Source: Virgibacillus phasianinus
GTDB taxonomy: Bacteria; Bacillota; Bacilli; Bacillales; Amphibacillaceae
Length of the DNA: 64,000 bases
Assembly: GCF_002216775.1 (NCBI RefSeq)
Contig: NZ_CP022315.1
Location: 2,852,001 to 2,916,000 of the forward strand
Direction: 5' to 3'
Below the pieces are notes generated by a model that saw only the letters and a list, made by a program, of their open reading frames with translations, made no database searches and was not told the DNA's origin. Shown here piece by piece: positions 38,706 through 48,999 of this stretch. Positions within the stretch are counted from its first letter, which is position 1. Each line of letters begins with the position of its first letter. Made by a program: the position numbers and the translations under genes.

Positions 38706-40844
38706 ATGGTGATGCGCAACTTCATAAAGTCATTAAAAGCCATTAAAACAAAATGGATACCTATTATTACGCCCATGCTAATTCTCGGGGTATTATTTTT
38801 CCTCATGACCATAAACAATGTCCATACTAAAACGTACGATATTGAGCGATTTGCGAGTGCGAAAGAAACGATTCGCTCACCAATCACCATTGAGAATGAG
38901 CAGGAAACTGAAGCAAGGACCAGAGAAACTGTTCAGGCAGTGGATGATCATTATAATATATCAAAAGAAATTAATAAGGAACAGATTGATTACATAAATG
39001 AAATCTTTGATGCTATAGAAAAAATGGAGGATGAGAAGCCTGGGGGAGTACAGGAAGCAGAACAGGATGAAGGGACTATTATTTTAAGCAGTCAGGAAAA
39101 GGTACAGCATCTTAAACAAATCCTCTCACCTGAAATAGTAGACGCAATAGATGATGGTGTATTGCTGCGACTTGTAGAAGCATCTACCAGGGAACGTGAG
39201 AAAGGGAAAAAAATATTTATTGAATCTGTACAAGGGGTATTATCAAATGGTGTTCGGATGGAAAATGTCCATAGTGCAACAAATAAAGTTAAACAAGCAC
39301 TGACATATTCTAAATTGGATACGGATGTAAGACAGGCACTGATTAGATTGAGCGAATTTGCCGTGGCTGAAAATTCTTTTTATGATGTTGAAAAAACACT
39401 GAACGCCCGGAAGGAAGCGGCAAATAATGTTGATCCAGTCATCATTCGGGCAGGGGAAATCATTGTTCGTGAAGGTCAAACCATTACCAATGAACTATAC
39501 GAAGAATTAAAATTAGTTGGCCTTTTGAACAACGAAGGCAATATATATCCGGTCATTGGACTTGCGTTATTAATTTTATTAATAATTGGTGTAATCACCT
39601 TTGAGATGCTCCAATTAAAGAATGAAACAAATCCTGAAAACGGGAAAATTGCCTCGATATTGGTGATAAGTTTTATTGTAGTGCTGATGATGAAGGTTGT
39701 CAGTTTTTATGCAACACAGGTTAATCAATTGTTTTTTGTTGTTCCTGTTGCTACTGGTGTTCTGCTAATCAAACAATTGATACACGAACGCTTTGCAATC
39801 GTTCTTTCAGGTCTATATGCGATTCTGGGCTGTATTATTTTTAATGGAGAAATTCCGGGATCGTTAAATATGGAAGCTGGTGTCTATTTCTTTTTCTCGC
39901 AGCTTGCTGGAATTATTTTTTTAATGAACATTAAAGATCGCCAAGCTATTCTTAAAGCTGGAGTTGGTATGAGTATTGTGAATATATTAGCTGTACTATT
40001 ATTTTTATTTCTATCCTTTGAGAAATATACCTTAAGTGATTTATTTGTACAAACAAGTCTTGGTTTCGCTTCAGCAATACTTTCTGTTGTGTTTACTATT
40101 GGATTGCTTCCATTTTTTGAAACTGGTTTAGGTATTTTGTCGGATAGTAAGTTATTAGCTCTTTCCAGCCCAAATCAGCCGCTTTTAAGAAAAATACTGA
40201 CAGAATCGCCTGGAACCTATCATCATTCTGTTATGGTAGCTAATTTAAGCGAGACAGCATGTGATGCTATAGGTGCTAATGGCCTGCTAGCAAGAGTGGG
40301 GGCGTACTACCATGATATCGGCAAGACTGAGCGGCCGCAGTATTTTATTGAGAATCAATTATCAACCAGGAACCCGCACGATATGATGAAACCAAAACAA
40401 AGTGCTGAAATAATTATCCGCCATCCGTATGATGGTGCAGAAACATTAAAAAAACATAAATTTCCAAAAGAAATTATTGACATAGCAAAAGAGCATCATG
40501 GTACAACACTTCTTAAATATTTTTATTACAAGGAAAAAGAAACAAACAAACGAATAAGTGAAGAAGTGTTCCGTTACCCTGGACCGAAGCCACAAACAAA
40601 GGAAGCCGCAATCGTATGTATCTGTGATTCAGTGGAAGCGGCAGTCCGCTCTTTACAGGAACCAACTGAAGAAAAGATAGAGGAAATCGTATCGTCCATT
40701 ATCAATGATCGATTAATGGATGGGCAATTAAACGATGCACCGTTAACCCTGCATGAGCTAAAAGAGATTCATAAAACGGTATGCGAAGCGTTGAAAGGAA
40801 TTTTTCATTCCAGAATTTCATATCCAACAAAGGAGGCTAAATAG
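38706..40844 (+). CDS. pgpH: Cyclic-di-AMP phosphodiesterase PgpH (7TM-HD)
   Basis: A 712-aa membrane protein. It has a first helix, a large extracellular 7TM-HDED domain, and seven membrane helices (about residues 280-470). A cytoplasmic HD domain carries 'SPGTYHHSVMVANLSE', 'YYHDIGKTERPQYFIENQ' and 'AKEHHGTTL'. PgpH hydrolyses c-di-AMP to pApA, which links to potassium and osmotic control. Starts at 38706 or 38712 are both possible after GAGGGG. ybeY begins 1 nt after its stop. Confidence 0.95.
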   Translation: MVMRNFIKSLKAIKTKWIPIITPMLILGVLFFLMTINNVHTKTYDIERFASAKETIRSPITIENEQETEARTRETVQAVDDHYNISKEINKEQIDYINEIFDAIEKMEDEKPGGVQEAEQDEGTIILSSQEKVQHLKQILSPEIVDAIDDGVLLRLVEASTREREKGKKIFIESVQGVLSNGVRMENVHSATNKVKQALTYSKLDTDVRQALIRLSEFAVAENSFYDVEKTLNARKEAANNVDPVIIRAGEIIVREGQTITNELYEELKLVGLLNNEGNIYPVIGLALLILLIIGVITFEMLQLKNETNPENGKIASILVISFIVVLMMKVVSFYATQVNQLFFVVPVATGVLLIKQLIHERFAIVLSGLYAILGCIIFNGEIPGSLNMEAGVYFFFSQLAGIIFLMNIKDRQAILKAGVGMSIVNILAVLLFLFLSFEKYTLSDLFVQTSLGFASAILSVVFTIGLLPFFETGLGILSDSKLLALSSPNQPLLRKILTESPGTYHHSVMVANLSETACDAIGANGLLARVGAYYHDIGKTERPQYFIENQLSTRNPHDMMKPKQSAEIIIRHPYDGAETLKKHKFPKEIIDIAKEHHGTTLLKYFYYKEKETNKRISEEVFRYPGPKPQTKEAAIVCICDSVEAAVRSLQEPTEEKIEEIVSSIINDRLMDGQLNDAPLTLHELKEIHKTVCEALKGIFHSRISYPTKEAK

Positions 40845-40845
40845 G

Positions 40846-41310
40846 ATGTACATTGATTTCCACGATAAAACAAATAAGGTGACAAGTGATTACATTGATA
40901 TGCTGCAGCGATTGCTAATTCTTGCGGCGGAAAGGGAAGGAATAACCCAGGAGGCAGAGGTGTCTGTCAGTTTTGTAACGAATAAAGAAATTCAAGAGCT
41001 TAATCGTAATTACCGGGGGAAGGATAATCCAACTGACGTTATATCATTTGCTCTTCAGGAAACAATGGAAGATGAATTAAACATAATAGGGGAAGACATG
41101 CCATTAATACTTGGTGACATAGTTATATCCATTGAGCGCACGATTGAGCAGGCTGAAGATTATAATCATACGTTTGAACGTGAATTAGGATTTTTAACGG
41201 TCCATGGTTTTCTGCATCTGCTGGGGTATGATCATATGAATGAAGACGACAAAAAAGAAATGTTTCAAAAACAAGAGGAAATATTAAATGCGTTTGAACT
41301 TAAAAGATAA
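40846..41310 (+). CDS. ybeY: Endoribonuclease YbeY (rRNA maturation)
   Basis: A 154-aa metal-dependent RNase with the zinc motif 'HGFLHLLGYDHMNE', H-x3-H-x5-H. 'YRGKDNPTDVISFAL' is also conserved. Involved in 16S 3'-end maturation and ribosome quality control. RBS AAAGGAGG in the pgpH tail. The last 23 nt overlap dgkA. Confidence 0.97.
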   Translation: MYIDFHDKTNKVTSDYIDMLQRLLILAAEREGITQEAEVSVSFVTNKEIQELNRNYRGKDNPTDVISFALQETMEDELNIIGEDMPLILGDIVISIERTIEQAEDYNHTFERELGFLTVHGFLHLLGYDHMNEDDKKEMFQKQEEILNAFELKR

Positions 41311-41671
41311 GAATCGAAAAAAGTCTGTTGGCTTTTCTTATGCCTGGAACGGTATTGTGGAAATGTGCAAAAGCGAACGCAATTTTCGTTTGCATTTACT
41401 TGCAACGTTCCTAGTTGTGATCGCGGGCATATTGTTGTGTCTTTCCAAGATTGAATGGATGATTCTAATCGTGGTAATCGGAATGGTACTTGTAGCCGAG
41501 ACAACGAATACCGCGGTAGAAAAGCTTATTGATTTTTTACGGCCTGATATTCATCCCATGGCCAAGATAATTAAGGATATTGCAGCGGGCTCGGTATTAA
41601 TAGCTGCTATCATGGCATTTATTATTGGGTGTATATTATTTATTCCAAAACTATATCACATCTTTATTTGA
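41288..41671 (+). CDS. dgkA: Undecaprenol kinase (DgkA)
   Basis: A 127-aa integral membrane kinase with three helices. The catalytic signature 'VLVAETTNTAVEKLIDFLRPDIHPMAKIIKDIAAGSVLI' carries the conserved Glu residues. In Gram-positives it phosphorylates undecaprenol and recycles the cell-wall lipid carrier. Overlaps ybeY; RBS GAGGAAA. In B. subtilis cdd follows; here the next gene is era. Confidence 0.95.
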   Translation: MRLNLKDKNRKKSVGFSYAWNGIVEMCKSERNFRLHLLATFLVVIAGILLCLSKIEWMILIVVIGMVLVAETTNTAVEKLIDFLRPDIHPMAKIIKDIAAGSVLIAAIMAFIIGCILFIPKLYHIFI

Positions 41672-41819
41672 AGACTTGTTCTAGTAAAAGGGCAAGTTTT
41701 TTATGTCTAAATTTGCGACATGCTATTTTCTTTTCAGTTGTTTTGTCGAATGCGTGAAAGTCGATAGTTTTTATAGTATTATAAATGTACACAAAGAAAA
41801 ATAGGCTTCGGAGGTAAAC

Positions 41820-42722
41820 ATGAACAATTCATTTAAATCAGGATTTGTTGCAATTATTGGCCGTCCAAATGTTGGTAAGTCAACATTTATGAATCGAGTA
41901 ATCGGACAGAAAATAGCCATTATGAGCGATAAACCACAAACAACCAGAAATAAAATACAAGGTGTGCTGACAGACAAAGAATCACAACTCGTATTTATTG
42001 ATACACCAGGAATTCATAAACCGAAACATCGTCTCGGCGACTTTATGGTTAAGATAGCCGAGAACACACTCAATGAGGTGGATGCTATTCTGTTTATGAT
42101 TAATGCAAAGGAAGGGTATGGAAAAGGGGATCAATACATTTTAGACCGGCTTCAGGAAGTTAAGCGACCAGTATACTTAATCATTAATAAAATAGACTTA
42201 ATACATCCTGATGAGTTGTTTCCATTAATTGAAAACTATAAAGATAAATATAAATTTGAAGAGGTTATTCCGATTTCAGCATTACAGGGGAACAATGTAA
42301 CGCATTTATTGGATGTGTTAAAAGAAAAACTGCCGGAAGGCCCCAGGTATTATCCTGAGGATCAAGTGACAGACCATCCCGAACGATTTATTATTGGTGA
42401 ATTAATACGAGAAAAGGTTCTACAACTAACACATGAGGAAATACCTCATTCGATTGCAGTGGTTATTGAGAATATTGAAAAGCGGGAATCTAACGCGATA
42501 TTCATTCAAGCAACAGTTATTACCGAACGGAAAACACAAAAGGGAATTTTGATTGGCAAACAGGGAAATATGTTGAAAAACATTGGTAAAAATGCCCGGA
42601 AAGACATTGAATCTTTACTTGGAACTAAAGTATATCTGGAACTGTGGGTCAAGGTACAGAAGGACTGGCGGAACAAACAATCACAGCTTAAAGAGTATGG
42701 ATTTCGCAGTGATGAATATTAA
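41820..42722 (+). CDS. era: Ribosome-assembly GTPase Era
   Basis: A 300-aa GTPase. G1 '[13 protein letters not shown]' near residue 12, switch region '[11 protein letters not shown]', G3 '[13 protein letters not shown]', G4 'NKIDLI' near 124. The C-terminal KH domain contains '[23 protein letters not shown]'. Binds the 3' end of 16S rRNA. RBS GGAGG. Followed by yqzL and recO. Confidence 0.98.
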   Translation: MNNSFKSGFVAIIGRPNVGKSTFMNRVIGQKIAIMSDKPQTTRNKIQGVLTDKESQLVFIDTPGIHKPKHRLGDFMVKIAENTLNEVDAILFMINAKEGYGKGDQYILDRLQEVKRPVYLIINKIDLIHPDELFPLIENYKDKYKFEEVIPISALQGNNVTHLLDVLKEKLPEGPRYYPEDQVTDHPERFIIGELIREKVLQLTHEEIPHSIAVVIENIEKRESNAIFIQATVITERKTQKGILIGKQGNMLKNIGKNARKDIESLLGTKVYLELWVKVQKDWRNKQSQLKEYGFRSDEY

Positions 42723-42816
42723 ACATGGTAAAATTTATATCTCATGCTTTATGAATGTTTGGTCAAACTAAGAGTAGTACTTAATCAAACATATTAAAAG
42801 AAAGGTGGGGTTTCTT

Positions 42817-42963
42817 GTGATCGACTTAACCTGGAGATTATTTAGTCATACAGGAAACATTGAAACCTATTTATTATGGAAAGAGCTGGAAAATGATTCA
42901 AGTATAAAGACCTCCGAGAAAAATGAAGATAAAGTGAATGATGAGCTAAATACGAAAATGTAA
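42817..42963 (+). CDS. yqzL: YqzL family protein
   Basis: A 48-aa ORF: GTG 42817 after AAAGGTGGGG, stop TAA 42961-42963. It starts MIDLTWRLFSHTGNIETYLL, closely resembling YqzL of B. subtilis, which also sits between era and recO. The C-terminal half is acidic and variable. Function unknown. Confidence 0.88.
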   Translation: MIDLTWRLFSHTGNIETYLLWKELENDSSIKTSEKNEDKVNDELNTKM

Positions 42964-43012
42964 TAGATAGGTTCAGGCAAAAGGTATTTTAGAAAGTAAA
43001 GGTGAGACTTGT

Positions 43013-43756
43013 GTGCTTGAGAAAATAGAGGGTATTGTTATCAAAACACAGGATTATGGTGAAACACATAAGATTATAACCATTTTCAGTAAAAAAATAG
43101 GCAAGTTCTCTGCGCTGGCCAGAGGTGCGAAGAAAACGAAAAGCAGAATGGCTGCGGTAACGCAGCCATTCATCCATGGGGAATTTTTTGTATATATAAA
43201 TAAAGGATTAAGTACAATCCAGCAGGGAGAAGTTATACACTCAAATCGGGCCATCCGTGAAGATATCATCAAGACAGCATTTACCGCCTATATTGTTGAA
43301 CTGACGGATAAGCTAATGGAATCAGGTGAACCTGATTACTTTATTTATGATCAACTAATGCAGACAATTTCCTGGATTTCGGAACATGAATTTGCTGAAA
43401 TTCCAATCATGATGTATGAGCTTAAATTGTATAAAAAAGGCGGATTCGTACCTACAGTAGACAAATGTGTCAATTGTAATCGATACGTGGATCTGCGAAG
43501 TTTTTCTATAGCAGAAGGTGGTTTGTTATGCAGTCAGTGTACATCAATTGATCCAAGCGCGATTTCTTTGCCCCAATCAGTTGCAAAACTCTTACGTATA
43601 TTCCTTGAAGTAGGGATTGAACAGGTTGGCACGATAAAGATGAAAGAACGTAATATACAATTGCTAAGGAATTTATTAGATGCGTATTATGACCAATATG
43701 GTGGTTATTTCCTAAAATCGAAAAGATTCTTAAAGCAAATGGATCAGCTCAAATAG
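43013..43756 (+). CDS. recO: DNA repair protein RecO
   Basis: A 247-aa RecFOR-pathway mediator. The N-terminal OB fold is 'EGIVIKTQDYGETHKIITIFSKKIGKFSALARGAKK'. A C-terminal zinc site is made by 'CVNCNRYVDLRSFSIAEGGLLCSQC'. Loads RecA on SSB-coated DNA and anneals strands. GTG start 43013 after AAAGGTGAG. Era-yqzL-recO order is conserved. Confidence 0.96.
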   Translation: MLEKIEGIVIKTQDYGETHKIITIFSKKIGKFSALARGAKKTKSRMAAVTQPFIHGEFFVYINKGLSTIQQGEVIHSNRAIREDIIKTAFTAYIVELTDKLMESGEPDYFIYDQLMQTISWISEHEFAEIPIMMYELKLYKKGGFVPTVDKCVNCNRYVDLRSFSIAEGGLLCSQCTSIDPSAISLPQSVAKLLRIFLEVGIEQVGTIKMKERNIQLLRNLLDAYYDQYGGYFLKSKRFLKQMDQLK

Positions 43757-43761
43757 TATGG

Positions 43762-43791
43762 TTGACAAACAATAGGGGAATAGCTTATTAT
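43762..43791 (+). promoter_or_regulatory. Sigma-A promoter of glyQS
   Basis: -35 TTGACA (43762-43767), 18-bp spacer, -10 TATTAT (43786-43791), just before the T-box leader. Confidence 0.75.
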
Positions 43792-43799
43792 TTGTACAT

Positions 43800-44018
43800 A
43801 TTAATTTACGTTATGCTATGAAGGAGAAAAGTACCGTTTGAATTCCGTCAGAAAAGCGAGCCTGGGATAGTGAAAGCTGGGTGATAGGACAATCGGGAAA
43901 GGAGCTCCTAAGCTTATCAATTAAAGTGGCTCTTCTGACGGAGAGCAAATAGGGTGGAACCGCGGATATAAAGTCCGTCCCTATGTCTAGATTATTAGGC
44001 ATAGGGACGGACTTTTTT
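43800..44018 (+). promoter_or_regulatory. Glycine T-box riboswitch controlling glyQS
   Basis: Stem I is closed by CCGTCAGAA (43845-43853) and TTCTGACGG (43933-43941). GGC at 43928-43930 is the likely glycine specifier. The T-box AGGGTGGAACCGCGG is at 43951-43965; its TGGA bulge fits the UCCA end of tRNA-Gly. The terminator arms are AAGTCCGTCCCTATG (43971-43985) and CATAGGGACGGACTT (44000-44014) plus T6. Uncharged tRNA-Gly should stabilise the antiterminator. The leader is short, as known for glyQS T-boxes that lack stem II. Confidence 0.96.
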
Positions 44019-44064
44019 GTACTATCTGCAAATAAAAATTGTAAGGCAGGAAAGGGAGATTAAC

Positions 44065-44943
44065 ATGAACATTCAACAGATGATTTTGACGTTGCAGTCG
44101 TATTGGTCGAGTCAAAATTGTATATTAATGCAGGCATATGATGTCGAAAAAGGTGCTGGAACCATGTCACCAATGACGCTGCTCCGAAGTTTAGGACCTG
44201 AGCCGTGGAACGTCGCCTATGTTGAACCATCAAGAAGGCCGGCGGACGGGCGGTATGGCAAGAACCCAAATCGCCTGTATCAGCACCATCAGTTTCAGGT
44301 AATTATGAAACCTTCTCCAGATAATATTCAGGAATTGTATTTAGATTCGTTAAAAGCACTTGGGATAGACCCGTTGGAACATGATATACGTTTTGTGGAA
44401 GACAACTGGGAAAACCCAACTTTAGGTGCAGCAGGCTTAGGCTGGGAAGTTTGGCTGGATGGCATGGAAATAACCCAGTTTACTTATTTTCAGCAAATTG
44501 GCGGATTGGAAGCTAATCCCGTTACTGTTGAATTGACTTATGGTTTAGAACGGCTGGCATCCTATATTCAAAACAAAGACAATGTGTTTGAACTGGAATG
44601 GACTGCAGGTGTTACCGTTCATGATATCTTTTTCCAGCCAGAATATGAACATTCTACCTATACATTTGAGGAATCAAATACAGATATGTTATTTAATTTG
44701 TTTGCAATGTATGAAAAGGAAGCAAAAACAGTCATGGAAAAAGGTCTGGTTTTCCCCGCATATGACTATGTATTGAAATGTTCCCATACATTTAATCTGC
44801 TGGATGCCAAGGGAGTAATCTCCGTAACTGAACGGACGGGCTATATCGCAAGAATCAGAAATCTCGCAAGGAAGATTGCAAAAACATATGTGAAAGAACG
44901 TGAAAAGCTTGGTTTCCCGATGCTTGAAAAGGAGGAAAGGTAA
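44065..44943 (+). CDS. glyQ: Glycyl-tRNA synthetase alpha subunit
   Basis: A 292-aa catalytic subunit of the tetrameric bacterial GlyRS. It starts '[36 protein letters not shown]' and contains '[31 protein letters not shown]', the class II core. ATG 44065 follows AAAGGGAG; the frame opens upstream in the T-box terminator, which cannot be coding. glyS starts immediately after its stop. Confidence 0.98.
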   Translation: MNIQQMILTLQSYWSSQNCILMQAYDVEKGAGTMSPMTLLRSLGPEPWNVAYVEPSRRPADGRYGKNPNRLYQHHQFQVIMKPSPDNIQELYLDSLKALGIDPLEHDIRFVEDNWENPTLGAAGLGWEVWLDGMEITQFTYFQQIGGLEANPVTVELTYGLERLASYIQNKDNVFELEWTAGVTVHDIFFQPEYEHSTYTFEESNTDMLFNLFAMYEKEAKTVMEKGLVFPAYDYVLKCSHTFNLLDAKGVISVTERTGYIARIRNLARKIAKTYVKEREKLGFPMLEKEER

Positions 44944-47031
44944 ATGACGAAGGATGCATTATTTGAAATTGGATTAGAAGAATTACCCGCAAGATTTATT
45001 GATGATGCGGAAGCCCAATTAAAATATAAAACAGAACAATGGCTGCACGAGCTGCGGCTTTCCTATCAAGCTGTAGAATCATTTTCAACTCCCAGGCGTT
45101 TAGCTGTCCTTATTAAAGGATTAGATGAATCACAAAAAACGATTGAGGAAGAAGCAAAGGGGCCTGCATTAAAAATTGCCCAGGATGAAAACGGGAATTG
45201 GACAAAAGCAGCAATTGGCTTTACCAAGGGACAAGGAAAGTCAATTGATGATATTTATACAAAAGATATAAATGGCACTACATATATCTTCGTGCAAAAG
45301 CGGATTGAAGGAAAGACCACTTATGATTTACTTACATCCTTTGGTACCATTATTGAATCTATTCAGTTTCAAAAAAACATGCGCTGGGCAGAGCAATCAA
45401 TGCGTTACGCACGTCCAATTCGCTGGCTTTTGGCTCTTTATGGTGAAAAGGTAGTGCCATTTGAGGTAGCGCAGGTGAAAACAGGAAATCAAACTTTTGG
45501 TCATCGTTTCCTAGGTAGCTCGATTACAATTCAGAGAGCAGATGCATATCAAAATGAATTAAAAAACAGTTTTGTGATTGCTGATTCCAAAGAACGTGAA
45601 GATATGATTTTATCGCAAATTAATGCATTGGAAGCGGAAAAGGGATTTAACGTCATTGTTGATGATGAGCTGCTGCAAGAAGTTCGAAACCTTGTGGAAT
45701 ACCCAACAGTATTTGCTGGGTCGTTTGAAAACTCATTTTTACAGCTACCAAAGGAAGTATTGATTACTTCGATGAAGGTACACCAACGATATTTTCCCGT
45801 TGAATCATCGGCAGGTGAATTATTAGCCACATTTATTGGGGTACGGAATGGAATTAAGGATCATATCGAACAAGTAGTTAAAGGGAACGAAAAGGTTATT
45901 CATGCACGCCTTTCTGATGCGGAGTTTTTCTTTGAAGAGGATAAGAAACATTCAATTGACTTTTATCAGGATAAACTAAAACGTGTTGTCTTCCAGGAAA
46001 AGCTCGGAACGATTACTGATAAGGTTAACAGGGTCGTTGCTATTTCTTCACAAATAGCTGAATTATTACAAGTAGACCGCGATGAAAAAAAACGTTCTAT
46101 TCGTACTGCAGAAGTGTGTAAGTTTGATTTAGCAACAAATATGGTAAATGAGTTTACAAATCTGCAGGGTGTGATTGGTGAGAAATATGCACTATACAAC
46201 AAGGAGAATGCTAAGGTAGCAACTGCAATACGCGAACATTATTTGCCGCTGCATTCGGATGATCCAATTCCAAATACAGTAGAAGGAGCAATTGTTAGTG
46301 TTGCGGATAAGCTTGATACCATCGTTGGGTGCATTTCAATCGGTCTTATTCCAACGGGTTCACAGGATCCCTATGGCTTGCGTCGTCAGGCGGTTGGCAT
46401 ATTGAGAATCCTTGATGAAAAGAAATGGAATATTGCGCTTGAAGATTTATTAAACATTACAAGGGATATCTATCGAACGCTTGAAATTGAACAAAATGAA
46501 GAAACTGTCATTACGAAAGACATTACAGACTTTTTCCGTCTCCGGGCAAACCACGTGATGAAATTGAATAATGTTGAAGCGGATATTATTGATGCAGTAA
46601 TTAAGCAGCGAATAGGTGTGTTTCACTATACAATTGAAAAGGCTAAAGTACTCGCCGCTAAAAGAAATGATGATACATTCAAAAGTGTAAATGAATCGTT
46701 GATCCGGGTTCTGAATTTATCCAAAAAGGGCACGAGGGAAACGGATATTGATCAAGCGTATTTTGGAACGGAATCCGAAGCATCCCTATATCGTCATTAT
46801 CAGGAAATTACACCGAAGTTTATGGAGGCGAACCAAAACTATGATGCAGTGGAAGCGATGAACTATCTAGCAACATTGGCTACACCAATTCATGATTTTT
46901 TTGAAAATAATATGGTGATGACGGATGACATGCAAATTCGTACTAATCGTATGACATTATTGAAAAAAATTTCCGATTTAGTTAATCAGTACGCAGACCT
47001 TACCATGATAGAGTGGAAACAACAGTTTTAA
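44944..47031 (+). CDS. glyS: Glycyl-tRNA synthetase beta subunit
   Basis: A 695-aa tRNA-binding subunit of the alpha2-beta2 GlyRS. The N-terminus 'KDALFEIGLEELPARFIDDAEAQL', 'STPRRLAVLI' and 'RWAEQSMRYARPIRWLLAL' are family blocks. An HD-like domain and the C-terminal anticodon-binding (DALR-type) domain follow. RBS AAGGAGGAAAG at the end of glyQ. Co-regulated by the T-box. Confidence 0.98.
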   Translation: MTKDALFEIGLEELPARFIDDAEAQLKYKTEQWLHELRLSYQAVESFSTPRRLAVLIKGLDESQKTIEEEAKGPALKIAQDENGNWTKAAIGFTKGQGKSIDDIYTKDINGTTYIFVQKRIEGKTTYDLLTSFGTIIESIQFQKNMRWAEQSMRYARPIRWLLALYGEKVVPFEVAQVKTGNQTFGHRFLGSSITIQRADAYQNELKNSFVIADSKEREDMILSQINALEAEKGFNVIVDDELLQEVRNLVEYPTVFAGSFENSFLQLPKEVLITSMKVHQRYFPVESSAGELLATFIGVRNGIKDHIEQVVKGNEKVIHARLSDAEFFFEEDKKHSIDFYQDKLKRVVFQEKLGTITDKVNRVVAISSQIAELLQVDRDEKKRSIRTAEVCKFDLATNMVNEFTNLQGVIGEKYALYNKENAKVATAIREHYLPLHSDDPIPNTVEGAIVSVADKLDTIVGCISIGLIPTGSQDPYGLRRQAVGILRILDEKKWNIALEDLLNITRDIYRTLEIEQNEETVITKDITDFFRLRANHVMKLNNVEADIIDAVIKQRIGVFHYTIEKAKVLAAKRNDDTFKSVNESLIRVLNLSKKGTRETDIDQAYFGTESEASLYRHYQEITPKFMEANQNYDAVEAMNYLATLATPIHDFFENNMVMTDDMQIRTNRMTLLKKISDLVNQYADLTMIEWKQQF

Positions 47032-47124
47032 ATTAGCCTAAAGATGTACCACTTTTGTTTATACCATAAATAGTCTATAATATTTAGAAATAGTATGACA
47101 CAATAGGTCTAGGTGGTGAGGAAA

Positions 47125-47754
47125 GTGGATTTATCTAGCAGGCAGGAAAAAATAATCGAGATTGTGAAAGAAAACGGTCCAATTACGGGTGAGAACATCG
47201 CCCAGAATTTAGATTTAACAAGAGCAACTTTAAGGCCTGATTTAGCCATATTGACGATGGCGGGCTTTCTAGATGCCCGTCCTCGTGTAGGTTATTTTTT
47301 CACTGGTAAAACAGGATCCGAATTGTTAACAGAAAAGGTAAAAAAGTTTAAAGTACGTGAATTTCAATCTATTCCAATCGTAGTAAATGAGAGTGCTTCA
47401 GTGTATGATGCGATTTCAACTATGTTTTTAGAAGATGTCGGGACATTATTTGTAGTGGATAAAAATACGTGTTTGACAGGCGTATTATCACGTAAGGATT
47501 TATTGCGTGCCAGTATTGGTAATCAGGATTTAACGAATGTTCCTGTACATATAATCATGACACGAATGCCTAACATAACAATCTGTAAAAAAGATGATTT
47601 ACTTATTGATGCAGCCAATAAATTAATTAATAAGCAGATTGACGGGATTCCTGTAGTGAAAGAATCTGAATTTGGAAATGAAATTGTTGGACGGATTACC
47701 AAAACCACAATCACAAAAGCTTTTGTTGAATTGATTAAAGATGACAATTTTTAG
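47125..47754 (+). CDS. ccpN: Catabolite repressor CcpN (HTH + CBS pair)
   Basis: A 209-aa regulator. The N-terminal helix-turn-helix 'NGPITGENIAQNLDLTRATLRPDLAILTMAGFLDARPRVGYF' is followed by two CBS domains (about residues 80-205). In B. subtilis CcpN represses gapB and pckA during glycolysis. GTG 47125 is chosen with AGGTGG 8 nt upstream and agrees with the family N-terminus; the frame extends four codons more. yqfL follows, as in B. subtilis. Confidence 0.93.
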   Translation: MDLSSRQEKIIEIVKENGPITGENIAQNLDLTRATLRPDLAILTMAGFLDARPRVGYFFTGKTGSELLTEKVKKFKVREFQSIPIVVNESASVYDAISTMFLEDVGTLFVVDKNTCLTGVLSRKDLLRASIGNQDLTNVPVHIIMTRMPNITICKKDDLLIDAANKLINKQIDGIPVVKESEFGNEIVGRITKTTITKAFVELIKDDNF

Positions 47755-47769
47755 GGGGAGGGAAATAGA

Positions 47770-48573
47770 ATGGGGAAAAAACCACTCGTATACGTTCTAT
47801 CAGACTCAGTAGGAGAAACCGCCGAATTAGTTATTAAGGCTGGGCTAAGTCAGTTCAACGGTGGAGAATATAAAATCGAACGTATACCATATGTAGAAGA
47901 TAAAGTAATTATTGATGAAACATTACAATTAGCAAAAGAAAAGGATGCAATTATCGGATTTACTCTTGTTGATCCGGAATTACGTAAATACTTAAATACA
48001 GAGGCAAAAAAAATAAAAATTGAAGCAATTGATATTATGGGGCCAATGATGAAATCAATGGAACGTGTATTTGAAACATCACCACGTCTGGAGGCTGGAT
48101 TAGTCCATCAATTGGATGAAGATTATTTTAAACGGGTCGAAGCAATTGAATTCGCTGTAAAATATGATGATGGACGTGATCCAAGAGGAATTTCCCGGGC
48201 AGATATTATCCTGATTGGTGTTTCCAGAACTTCAAAGACACCATTATCACAATATTTGGCGCACAAGCGCTTGAAAGTAGCCAATGTTCCATTAGTCCCA
48301 GAAGTGGAACCGCCAGAGGAATTATTTGAGGTGAACCGGGAAAAATGCATAGGACTAAAAATTACCGCTGATAAGCTAAACGAAATCAGGAAAGAAAGGC
48401 TGAAAGCACTTGGTCTTGGAGATAAAGCAACCTATGCGAATATGGATAGAATTAACCAGGAGCTTGCCTTCTTCAATAAAATAGTTGGTAAAATTGGTTG
48501 TGAAACGATAGATGTTTCGAATAAAGCTGTGGAGGAAACAGCAAATAGTATTATGCAAATGATTAAGAAATAG
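47770..48573 (+). CDS. yqfL: Pyruvate, phosphate dikinase / PEP synthase regulatory protein YqfL
   Basis: A 267-aa DUF299 bifunctional kinase/pyrophosphorylase. It starts '[23 protein letters not shown]'; the P-loop-like '[19 protein letters not shown]' and 'ECIGL'-type '[17 protein letters not shown]' are conserved. It is predicted to switch PPDK or PEP synthase by phosphorylation of a Thr. In B. subtilis YqfL modulates CcpN activity, which fits the gene pair. RBS GGGGGAGGG. Confidence 0.93.
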   Translation: MGKKPLVYVLSDSVGETAELVIKAGLSQFNGGEYKIERIPYVEDKVIIDETLQLAKEKDAIIGFTLVDPELRKYLNTEAKKIKIEAIDIMGPMMKSMERVFETSPRLEAGLVHQLDEDYFKRVEAIEFAVKYDDGRDPRGISRADIILIGVSRTSKTPLSQYLAHKRLKVANVPLVPEVEPPEELFEVNREKCIGLKITADKLNEIRKERLKALGLGDKATYANMDRINQELAFFNKIVGKIGCETIDVSNKAVEETANSIMQMIKK

Positions 48574-48627
48574 AAGACGAACAGTCCTTAACCTAATTGG
48601 GTCTGGCTTCCTATTAAACCGCCGCGT

Positions 48628-48659
48628 CCCGGTGATACAGTTGTTCAGGTATCACCGGG
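48628..48659 (+). terminator. Hairpin after yqfL, probable terminator
   Basis: CCCGGTGATAC (48628-48638) and GTATCACCGGG (48649-48659), perfect 11-bp stem. The tail is only weakly T-rich, so termination is not certain. Confidence 0.6.
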
Positions 48660-48693
48660 TAACAGGCAATTTAGGAGGTTTGACCTTTTGTTT

Positions 48694-48786
48694 CACTTTA
48701 AGAAATTATAATCTTTATCAGTATAAGATATGCAAAAGTCTAGGCCCTTCGCCATTAGTTTTTGGCGATAAGCCAAGATTTTCTAA
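48694..48786 (+). repeat. Three-hairpin dispersed repeat, copy B
   Basis: Starts CACTTTAAGAAA, contains CTTTATCAGTATAAG, and a hairpin around CGCCA/TGGCG with GGC and GCC flanks. Same family as 11230 and 49000; the most diverged of the three in the middle hairpin. Confidence 0.8.
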
Positions 48787-48999
48787 TGAGAAAAGATGCG
48801 TCTGTTTTATATAGAATTATCTAACATAAATTTTAATACTAGTAATATAGTGAAATATGATTTATAATAAATATTTGTGTTAAATAACTTTTCATATATG
48901 TTTTATTAATCATGTGCTGACCTGAAAAAATATTTACATTCAGGAAGGATTTCATTCAGTTGTGTAGAATTAATAGTGCATGGTGTTTCGCTTTTTTAG

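Noticed and set aside
48632-48814. 60-aa frame over repeat copy B
   Set aside because: It crosses the hairpin and the repeat, has no RBS and no family likeness.
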